Shown: piece by piece, positions 25,901 to 37,900 of the stretch
Layout of the letters: each line of letters opens with the position of its first letter
Numbering within the stretch: position 1 is the stretch's first letter
DNA from: Sipunculus nudus
Lineage: Eukaryota; Annelida; Sipuncula; Golfingiida; Sipunculidae
DNA: 64,000 bases
Assembly: GCA_026874595.1 (NCBI GenBank)
Contig: CM049319.1
Location: 14,721,601 to 14,785,600, forward strand
Reading direction: 5' to 3'
Made by a program: the position numbers and the translations under genes
Notes under the pieces: generated by a model
The model's database searches: none
What the model was told of the DNA's origin: nothing
The model's input: the letters and a program-made list of their open reading frames with translations, nothing else

Positions 25901-28900
25901 GGAAACTTCTCCTACTGAGCAATTCTTCTATTACAGACACAACTCCTCTGTATTATGGACAGCTCCCTATTACAAACAATTCCCTATTTAAAACAAATCT
26001 CCAATCCAATATGGGCAGCTCTCTGTTACAGACACCCCTCCAATAAAGTCACATCTCCATTCTATTACAGACCCCTCCTATCATGGGCACCTCTCTATAA
26101 CAGGCACACCTCCACTCTATTATACTTAAGTTATAGCCATCTCCCTTTTACTTAAACTTCTCTATTACAAACAGAGTTATTATATATGCATTACCTGTTG
26201 GAACATTGGACAGTGTACTGAAAAAATGCTTTTCTGTGACAATATGAGCCTAAACAACAGTAATCTATGAAATTGTGATATCAGTATAACTATATTCTGT
26301 GTATAATTAGTTACCTGGCATTGCATGTCACCATGGCGACCAGTTTGCCGTCTGCTGAGATGGCTGGCCCACCACTAGCACCAGCATGTACCATACATGT
26401 AGTCTGTAACAAATACAGTGAAACCTGTCTTATGGGACCGCTCAAATGGTGTGTGTACTGATGATATTTTCATTCATTTTCATACAATATTTGAATGTTA
26501 TCAAAAATATTAATTGCATTATTTTATGCATTCAGTCATAAAAAACCCATTTTTATTACTAATATCAAAATATTTTACTTATTGAACACACTGCACATAA
26601 TCAGCTTGAAATCTAAGCCCTACAATGCACCAGGGCTTCTAAATACACCATAACATAGGTATAACTGTGGTGAAGATTGTAATGTAATCTGTTCAAATAT
26701 GTTGGATGAGAATTGTTGCATGGCATATTATATAAACATGGGTGTTTTTGTGGTAAGTACTTCATGGTATAAACAATATTTTGTAAGCATGCACATGTGA
26801 TGTAACAGTAAGTGTTTCCTTGAAATTAACAAATTAAAATTCTGAAGTTTGACAGTAGAGACAAGTAGTACCATAAAAATCCCCTAAATTCCAAACTGGA
26901 AGATGATTGTTTTCAGTCAAAATGACCTCTGCCAGATAGGGTTGCTTACTGAAATAAATCCTGAATCTATAAAATGGGCAATCAACAACTGCAGGAATCC
27001 TCCAAATCACAGAGGCATAGGTAATATATATAAGGCATTGAATGTTCCTGACATGAAATGACACATTTGTGGCATCAGATATGCCAAAGTATCCCAAGAC
27101 AGATTGCTGGACAAAACTAAACAAAATTTTCCAAGATGGATAAATTTCTAAATTTCAGGCTGATACATAGTAAAACTCTTCATATATGTGCAATTTTCAC
27201 CAAAAACAGATAGATCTACAGATGGATACAAGATGAAATTGATTGTAGGTGGACCAAGCAGTCTTGTGTACAAGATAATCCATACCTTGCAAATTTTAAG
27301 GTGTATACATCATACCACTCCTGAGAAAATGGCAATATATATATATTCTTTGAAAACAAAAAGGTAAATGGCACCCCCTTTCTTGTCTATGATGGATCAA
27401 TGCTATATGAAAACAATTGTAGGTGGTCACCAGGCTTTTGTACAAGATGGAGGTATCCAAAATAAGTGGACATGTGAAAATTCAGGCTGATATATTAAAT
27501 CATTCCTGAGATAAAAGCATGAACATATTCTAGAAATACGTGATTGCAGGTGGCGCCACTAGTCACATGAATAAGAAATCTACCCGAGAAGGATGAACAA
27601 GCAATATTTTAGGCCGAGACACCAAACGACTAATAAAAAAAGTGCATCAATGTAGTCTACAAAAACGGAATGGCAGGTGGCACCACCTGTCTGGTCTGCA
27701 ACAAAGTAATCCAAGACAGATAAATGTGCAAAATTTCAGGTTGAAACATTCATTAGCTCCTGAGATATGATTGATTTTCATCCAAAGCCAATGGACGAGG
27801 ATGGACACCACACAAGAACAACTGCAGATGGCACCACCAGTCATGAGTACAAGATTAAGGTATCTAAGATCAACAAAAACAGGGAGGTAGGTGGCGCCAT
27901 CTGTCTGGTCTATGAGATAGATGGACATGCCAAATTTCAGACCAATACATTGAACCACTCCTGAAACATGAGTGATTTTCACTCAAAGCAAACTCATGGA
28001 TAGATGCCCCACAAATATGATTAATGATGGCACCATCAGCAATCAGTACCAGATGAAGGTATCCATCTATAGACATGCACAATGTCACCCAAAAACATTG
28101 AAACAATCACTAAAGACCAGTTTACATGGTGCAATTTTTCCTTATGACAGTCACGTGTGACTGTGGTATGCGACAAAATCACCCCCATGTAAACTGACTG
28201 TATGACACTATTTTCTGTTGCACGCACTCACTTGCAATGATGTATGAACATCACAGCTGCTCTATTTCATGCAATTTTTTTTTGTGATTTTGGCAAGTGA
28301 AACAATAGGAAAGTGAATATGATTGCCTACCTTTGAGTGATGAAGTTGTTGTGACACAGGTTGCACTGTGTAAACTGACAGTCACATATGTGACACAAAA
28401 TCGCAAGCTATAATCGCATGAGACTGTTGTAAGGAAAAAAACGCAACATGAAAACTGCCCTTTAGAAGAACAGATGGCAAATGCAAGGATGGAAGCCACA
28501 CAGAAATGATTATAGGTGGCACCACCAGTCTCCAATACAAGAAGGAGGTATCCAAAATCTATTGACATGCACATTTCAGCCAAATACTTTGAATCACTCC
28601 TGAGAGTAGTACCATAAAAATCCCCTAAATTCCAAACTGGAAGATGATTGTTTTCAGTCAAAATGACCTCTGCCAGATAGGGTTGCTTACTGAAATAAAT
28701 CCTGAATCTATAAAATGGGCAATCAACAACTGCAGGAATCCTCCAAATCACAGAGGCATAGGTAATATATATAAGGCATTGAATGTTCCTGACATGAAAT
28801 GACACATTTGTGGCATCAGATATGCCAAAGTATCCCAAGACAGATTGCTGGACAAAACTAAACAAAATTTTCCAAGATGGATAAATTTCTAAATTTCAGG

Positions 28901-31900
28901 CTGATACATAGTAAAACTCTTCATATATGTGCAATTTTCACCAAAAACAGATAGATCTACAGATGGATACAAGATGAAATTGATTGTAGGTGGACCAAGC
29001 AGTCTTGTGTACAAGATAATCCATACCTTGCAAATTTTAAGGTGTATACATCATACCACTCCTGAGAAAATGGCAATATATATATATTCTTTGAAAACAA
29101 AAAGGTAAATGGCACCCCCTTTCTTGTCTATGATGGATCAATGCTATATGAAAACAATTGTAGGTGGTCACCAGGCTTTTGTACAAGATGGAGGTATCCA
29201 AAATAAGTGGACATGTGAAAATTCAGGCTGATATATTAAATCATTCCTGAGATAAAAGCATGAACATATTCTAGAAATACGTGATTGCAGGTGGCGCCAC
29301 TAGTCACATGAATAAGAAATCTACCCGAGAAGGATGAACAAGCAATATTTTAGGCCGAGACACCAAACGACTAATAAAAAAAGTGCATCAATGTAGTCTA
29401 CAAAAACGGAATGGCAGGTGGCACCACCTGTCTGGTCTGCAACAAAGTAATCCAAGACAGATAAATGTGCAAAATTTCAGGTTGAAACATTCATTAGCTC
29501 CTGAGATATGATTGATTTTCATCCAAAGCCAATGGACGAGGATGGACACCACACAAGAACAACTGCAGATGGCACCACCAGTCATGAGTACAAGATTAAG
29601 GTATCTAAGATCAACAAAAACAGGGAGGTAGGTGGCGCCATCTGTCTGGTCTATGAGATAGATGGACATGCCAAATTTCAGACCAATACATTGAACCACT
29701 CCTGAAACATGAGTGATTTTCACTCAAAGCAAACTCATGGATAGATGCCCCACAAATATGATTAATGATGGCACCATCAGCAATCAGTACCAGATGAAGG
29801 TATCCATCTATAGACATGCACAATGTCACCCAAAAACATTGAAACAATCACTAAAGACCAGTTTACATGGTGCAATTTTTCCTTATGACAGTCACGTGTG
29901 ACTGTGGTATGCGACAAAATCACCCCCATGTAAACTGACTGTATGACACTATTTTCTGTTGCACGCACTCACTTGCAATGATGTATGAACATCACAGCTG
30001 CTCTATTTCATGCAATTTTTTTTTGTGATTTTGGCAAGTGAAACAATAGGAAAGTGAATATGATTGCCTACCTTTGAGTGATGAAGTTGTTGTGACACAG
30101 GTTGCACTGTGTAAACTGACAGTCACATATGTGACACAAAATCGCAAGCTATAATCGCATGAGACTGTTGTAAGGAAAAAAACGCAACATGAAAACTGCC
30201 CTTTAGAAGAACAGATGGCAAATGCAAGGATGGAAGCCACACAGAAATGATTATAGGTGGCACCACCAGTCTCCAATACAAGAAGGAGGTATCCAAAATC
30301 TATTGACATGCACATTTCAGCCAAATACTTTGAATCACTCCTGAGATTTGGCCTGTTATCACCAACACACAGATTCATACTGCACAAAAAGGATTGCAGG
30401 TTGTGCCACCAGTCTCTTTTAGGCAGCAGTTTGAATGTGACCTAATAAGTATGCTGCGTTTTGGAAAGATCAGTCCAAAGGTTCTCCAGAAAGAACATGT
30501 CAGCAGCAGTGGTGACAGAACCCTCGTGAAAACATAGTATCCGTAAAAATGTTTTAGCAGATGCAATAAGTCCATGCATGTGTGTGTGTGTTTTTTTTTT
30601 GCCTACCTGTACCATGACTGGTTTTCCACCACAGTTTGTCACTTTTGCCACGATCCCTCTAGACCAGGAGGGTGCCATGTCTTTCTCCCCAGTAAACAAT
30701 GCATGGCCCACCACTGTCACCCTCTGACCTGTAAAACGATTCAACCATGAATATTCATATCATGCATGAATATTCAATCCATGTCTGCTACACTTGCTGG
30801 AAGATCTTGGTTTTTATTATAGGAAAGGTGAATATTTACATAAATTTACTTCAGCAGTTGATATACCAGTATCTGAAAGACGTTTCAAGAACAGGGAACA
30901 CTAAACACTCACGTTTGAGAATTTAATTACCAACAAAATGTATATTCATAGAACCTGAAAATAATTAGGCAATAAAACAAGGCCTACAGGCCTAATGCGA
31001 ACCTTTGCATTTGAAAATACATTAGGTATAATGCTTCAATACTGGCCCATTACTTTTCAAGTGTATGAAAAATGCAAGTACTAAACATTTTGAATAAGAA
31101 ACAATTACACAAACATCACTGCTGAAATTCTGGCATGGGTGCACACAACACATTGTAATTGTAATTGGCACCACCAGTCTTGTATACAACAAAGCTATCA
31201 GAGATATATACATATGCCCAATTTCAGACTGATATATCAAACCCCTCCTGAGAAATAAGCAGGGACACACATTGTACAAAAATTATTGTTGGTGGCACCA
31301 CCAGTCTTGTATATGACAAAACTATTCCATATGGTATAACTATAATGCCCAATTTCAGGCTGGTTATATCAAAATTCCTCTGTAGAAATAAGGAGGCACA
31401 TACATTGTGCAAAAGTCACTGTAGGTGGCGACACCTGTCTTGTGAAGGAGAAAGCCATCAAAGACACATAGACAGGCCAAAATATCAGGCCACTACATCA
31501 AACTTACCTTGAGTCTGATGCATGGGGCTGACCAGGCTTAGGTGAGAAAGGCAGTTGCCCCAAGTGAACTGTGACAAATTGCTAGCTCAGGCTGCTGCAC
31601 TGAGTGAACTCATAACCTGCACCTGGCTAGACTGAGTGAACTTTTGACCTGTACCTGGCTGCACTGAGTGAACTCTTGACCTATTGCATAATCTGACACA
31701 GTGGGCAGTCTGCCAATGCTATAAATAGAACACAGCTACTGCATTGAGTGAACTCCTGACTTATACCTGGCTGCACTGAGTGAACTCTTGACCGGTTACC
31801 TAATCTGATACAGTTGGCAGTCTGCTAAAGCTATAAATAGATCCAGACTGACCTTTGGCCTGTTGCCAAATCTGAAATAGTAGCCACATCATTGCATAAG

Positions 31901-34900
31901 CTCACAGATTGGCTCCACATGCAGCCCTGAGGGGCATGACACCCATGAGGTGATCACATGATACTCAGGAGATGATCACATGCTACCCATGAGGTGATCA
32001 CATGCTGCCCATGAGGTGTTCACATGACACCCATGCGGTGATCACATGCCTTGTGCTTGGCTGCACTGATTGAACTCTTGACCTATATCTGGCTTCACTG
32101 AATGAACTCTTGATCTGTTGCAAAATCTGAAACAGTTGGCAGTTTTTCAACCTATTTAATGATACAGACACAATCTTTGCCTGTTGGTAAATCTGTTTAC
32201 ACATACTGAAAGACTTTGACTGAAATCCTTTTTTTTTATGCTGACATATTCATAAACTTTTTACCAAAAATATCTATAATAATAAAAGATGCAGTCCTTT
32301 CATTGTTAAAGGTCGAATAATTCTGCCAAAAATCATTCAAGTTAACTTGAACAAAGGCCACCTAAACAATTTTGTAGAAGAACACTATTGCAGTCCTCAG
32401 TTTGAAATAAATATAATAATGGCCATAAGACCAACTTAAGCTTTTCATGACTCAACCAAAAATCAACAAACTCAATCTATTCTTATATGATTGAAAGAAA
32501 CATGTCCTAGACTAATTCTTTTGAAAAATTGAACGATTCAACTTGACAGTTTCATCATAAACATTTTAAGCTGAAAGAGGCTAAAGTTATGATGTTTTTG
32601 CCCATAAAAAACAGGTCAATGTAGGTGGCACCAAAAAATCTGAAACTTCAAATATGAGTCATGTGACCAACATTTGCACAATTCTTGGTAATGCTAGGTT
32701 CTGTCATTTCTGAGATTACTATGTCAGTATGCTTACTTGGCCAAAATGAACAAGTTCAAATTTGTGTAACTCCACTAATATTCATCAAATGCAAACCATT
32801 TGAACAAACTTGAGAAAGCTTGCCTCTGGGATCATTTCTGTAAAATATTGAACAATTTGGCTGGACTGTTTACAAGAAGAAGACTTTTAGAGGTTTTTCA
32901 GCCTTTTCCCTATAAAATTTAAGTTAATGCAGATAACAAAAAAATAAGCTGAATCCCACAACATATAATATGTGACAAATTATTGCATAAAATCTGGGGA
33001 TGGTAGCTCCTGCTATTCCTGAGAAATTATGGGTTAATATACAGATGACCAATGACCCCAGTACAAAAAAAAAGGTGAATGCAAGTGGCGCCACCAATAC
33101 CTGAATTTCATATATGACTCATGAAACCAACACAGGCATAAAATTTGGTGATGATAGCTCAGGCTGTTTCTGAGATTGTCATTTTAGTATGCCATTTTGG
33201 ACAGATGACTTAGTTCAACTTCCTGTAACTCGGCCAAAATTCACCCAAATTTAACCATTTGAATAAACTTGAGAGAGATGGTATAAGAGATTATTTCTGT
33301 GAAATATTAAACAATTTGGCTTGACCGTTTCGGAAAAAGAAGATTTTAAACAGTTTTTTAGCTTTTTCTCTATAAAATCTAAGAAAATGCAGAGTTTCTC
33401 AGATGGCTAATTTTTTGCATTTAATTTCATGATGCTAGCTCCAGTCGTTGTAAAATATTAAACAAATCAGCCTCAGTTGTGTCAGTCAAAAATGTTTTGC
33501 AGGTTTATAATTCATATAGGAAAATACAGAAAAATGGCTAAGTTAAGCTTCCCATAACTCACCCAAAAATCACTGAACCAAAACCATTTGAACAAACTTG
33601 AATTATCAACATCTAAGGATAATTAATGTGTAAGATTTAAGAATTCTGCCCAGTGGTTTTTGCGAAGAAGATCTTTGTAGCCACTGAGCTAAACTGGGCT
33701 GTCATGGCATATGACTAAATTCAGCTTCCCATAACTCAGCCAAAAGTCACTGAACTGAGATCATTTGAACTAAATTCAGAAAGCAGTAACCTAAGATCAT
33801 TTCTGTGCCATATTAAACAAGTTGGCCATATGGTTTCAGAGAAGAAGTTTTTTGTAGCCCTCAGTATGATACGGGCACTGATGACCCCCCATACAAAAAA
33901 GGCCGATGCAGGTGGCGCCACCAGTACCTCAATTTCAGATATGACTCATGTGACAAACATTCACATATTATTTGGTGATGATAGCTCCAACCGTTTCTGA
34001 GATTATAATTTAAGTATGCTTTTTTGGACAGATGACTAAGTTTAACTTCTTGTAACTCGGCCAAAAATTACCAAAATTAAACCATTCGAACAAACTTAAG
34101 AGAGATTGTTCCAGGGATCATTTCTGTAAAATATTGGACAATTTGGCTGAACAGTTTCAGAGAAGAAGATTTTTAAAGGTTTTTAAGCTTTTTCCCTATA
34201 AAATCTAAGAAAATGCAGTTAGCCGAAAAATAAGCAAAATCCGATAGAGTTTTTTAGGTGACTAATTTTTTGCATAAAATTTTGTAATGCTAACTCATGC
34301 CGTTTTCAAGATAGTATGGGTTAACATACAGACGCCGGACGACGGCCGACGGACGCCAGACGACGCCACACCATCGCATAAGCTCACAGGTTCGCTAAAA
34401 AGGTTGGGTTCTCAGGCACTTTTTTTAACTAGAATATCAGCAGAAGCTGACAAAAGCCCTCAGCCAAAAGAACAGTGTTTAAAAGTGGTAACAGCAACAA
34501 GTACTAAATATCTGTTCTTACATGGATGTATATCTGTACATGTCTCAGTTATAAATTTAAAATGGAGAGGTATGTACCATGATTCATAACAATCAACCAA
34601 ATGCTTCCTGAAAAATAAGCTTCTAAGTTTTATTCTATTATAAGCTCTGTGACCTTGAAAAGAAGGTCATGGTCACCCATCTTCGAACTTGACCAAGATT
34701 TTGTCGATATACATCTTCACCAAAGAAATAAAATTCCTATTGTGAATCCTTAAAGAGATATCCCGCTCTCAAGCCCAAGGTTGAAAAATCCAATAAAAAT
34801 TCATTAAAAATCAGAAATTTTAGGTGGCGCCACCAAACTTGTGTAGCAGGTACAGACTATCAATCCCAATAATCATAGTGAGTTTTGTGAAAATCCACCA

Positions 34901-37900
34901 AATGGGTTTCTGAGTAATAATCATCTAAGTGTTTTTCTATAATCTGCTCTAAAATGTAGAGAAATAGGTCAAGGTCACCCATCTTCGAACTTGACCTAGA
35001 TTTTGTCGATATACATCTTTACCGAGGAAATAAAATTCTGACGGTGAATCCTTTTCCAGATATCCTGCTCACAAGGTAAAAGTTAACGGATGCCGGACGG
35101 ACGGACGGACGGACAGCTTGGGTGACGACAATAGCCCATCAGCCTAAGGGCTGAGGGCTAAAAATCATTGCGCGAGAGTGATTTTTTATTACCTTTTATT
35201 GTATGTTTCGATAAAAATGTCATATGATCAGGGAAAAGCATGATAATAACAAAATTGTTCCGCTAAACAGGTAAAAAAAAAACATAACAAAGGAGATCTG
35301 ATCAAAATTGTATTATTTTATCTTCTTGAAAGATATGTCAAAGTGGCTGAAGCTCAAGATTGGTAATTTTATATTAGAAATAAAAATAAAAAATTTTTAT
35401 GCAGGGTGTTAAAAATTGACCCGTACGGTGCCAGAGAACCCTGCCTTTTTTTGGCCTTAACATTTTGATCCCGCCATAACATTTTGCTATAAACCTTGAA
35501 CCAACTTACAAAATCCTGCATCCCTGATATTTAAACATATTTAAAAACAACACTGAACACTGCATCAACTTCTCATGAATACAAATTTAAATATTGTTTC
35601 TGTATCCTATGATAAAAAATGTAAAACAGTAATATACATTTACAGTATTGTTACAGATGATTATAAGTTGGCAAAATTTAAAATATCCATCAATATTCAA
35701 GATTTCTACCTCTCCTGGGGTTCAGTTCTGGTCCATGTTGTTGAATGTTCCTGACATGTTGTGGTTTGTGTAGTTTAAGTACAGCAATATCAAATACTTC
35801 TCCAGCCTGTGATGCATAAACTATGTCTGCTGCAGTCCAGTGACGGTTTCCTAATTTGACTGCAGCTGAAATATGTATTAAGTATACATAAAAAGTGTTT
35901 GTGGAGATGGAACTGTCAACACTACATTTTTATAACTTCTGGGTGCTAAGAGTGTCCACAAAATGTTAAAAGCTCAAAAGTACGAGACAATAATGTACTT
36001 CTATTATTAATTAACTCTGGCTGGGGCACTGGTGTTCGGTTCATTAATATTTACTTCTTCTCAGCTCAAGATGTTGTGGTGTTCACATATATCCTATAAA
36101 TTGGCAGATTTTACATCGAAGACCCAGTTCAAGGTCACCCAGTTTTCAAAATGTTAAGATCTTGGTGGAAACAATTTGTGTGTCAAACTCCAAAAACAGG
36201 TGCAACACTCCAAAAGTTATGGTGTTCACAAAAATCCTATATATGAGCAGATCTGACCTTGAAGGTCAAGTTTGAGGTCACTGGTTTTCGACTCTTGAAA
36301 CAACTTATCATCTGACATTTTTCATTTTGATTTTCATTAAAAATACATATATCCACATGAGAAATTTAATGTTTTTTTTTTTCATCAAACATGGAAATAT
36401 ATAAGGTCAAGAAAACTCTGAGACAGCAGGACCATGCTAAAACCATATTATCCCCCAACTTGTTATAGTCGCCAGCCTAGGTCTGGCGACTATAGGCTAA
36501 TCGTCGTGTCTGTTTGTTTGTTGCTTGCCGGAAATCTTCGATTTTCGCAAGCTGGTTGGTCAGTCGCGGATGTCTGTTTGTTGCTTGCCGGAAATCTTCG
36601 ATTTTCGCAAGCTGGTTGGTCAGTCGCGGATGTCTGTTCGTCTGTTTGTTTGTTTGTCTGTCCAGTCTCTACAGGTCGCAATTTTCATCCCATCGCTTTC
36701 AAACTTTCACAGTTTGTGTAGAATCAAAAATGCAAGAAGCCTATTGTTTTTGGGCAATATAGGTCAAAGGTCAAGGTCAAGGTCATCAAAAGTTCCTAAA
36801 GTGCTCTTTTCTTCATATCTCCATTACTATTTGTCATAGCCACTTCAAACATGGCTCATTTTAATCGGCATTCCAAGGCCTTTCTTCTGATATATATGTT
36901 GCTGAAATCTGCTGTTTCTATGGTTACACATTTTGGGGGAAAACTCATGATTTTCGAAAATAAAAGGCCTACTTTTTCTAACTTTGTCATTTTTAAAGCT
37001 AGAGAGTTCTAGTTTTTTGCATCATATAGTACTAAATAAGCTTTTTATCATACCAGTGAAAGTCTCGTAAAATCTTGCACCATTTCTCGTCAAACGAGAA
37101 TTTTCGAGATTTCATTAAATATGGCTTACAGGTCGCATTTTTTAAACTATGACTTTGAAAATGACATATTTTGTGTTATTTAGAAATATCTCGAAACCAA
37201 TTTTTCATTTTTTGGAAATAGCCACCAGGGGGCGTGGTACATGAAACACTGTAACATATCATTTTTCTGCAATATCTCAAAAAATATTAAACGTGACACC
37301 ATTTTTTTGGTCGTATCTGAAACTAGGAACATTGGCTTATCCCTTCGCACATGTTGCTTTGTGCTGCCGTTACCATGGTTACCAAATTTTGGGGTAAAAC
37401 TTGACAATCTGAAAATTCGGAGTTTTCCAGCTTCTATCTCTGTTGATATTTGCGATAGAAAGGTCTGGTTTTTGGCGTTAGACAGCATCCCTCCAGTTCT
37501 AAGCCATTCAATCGCAAGTCTCCTCATATCTCGCACCGTTTCTCGTGAAACGAGAACACGTGACCATTCAAAGAAATGCCTATAATTCGTTCATTTTTCA
37601 CGCTACAGACACATGGCTTGCAGCGCCGGATAGCGGCTGACACTCGCAGTCACATTCAGGGGTCGCATTGTCAGTCTCGTCAAATCTCGCGCCATGTTTC
37701 ACCAAACCACGAAGTCACGTGCCGTCGCCGCAAGTGGCGGCAGGGTCCTTACGGTGGGCGGCCGGCGTGTGCAGCGGTGTGTGACGGCCTCGTCGGGCCC
37801 CATCTATGATCATACATGTTGGAGGCACAGTCACAACTTTATTGCTTGCCGGAAATCTTCGATTTTCGCAAGCTGGTTGGTCAGTCGCGGATGTCTGTTT

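Noticed and set aside
27647-27982. 111-codon open frame present twice (also 29388-29723)
   Set aside because: It is inside the decayed repeats of the 1,741-bp duplication, with overlapping frames on both strands and no similarity.
28251-28865. 204-codon minus-strand open frame
   Set aside because: It crosses the duplication junction and the MITE, so it is a chance fusion.
37180-37536. A 118-codon open frame repeated almost unchanged in all five 1.2-kb units (minus strand)
   Set aside because: The plus strand is open in the same place, the frames follow the repeat units, and no family is recognised. Conservation reflects recent duplication.
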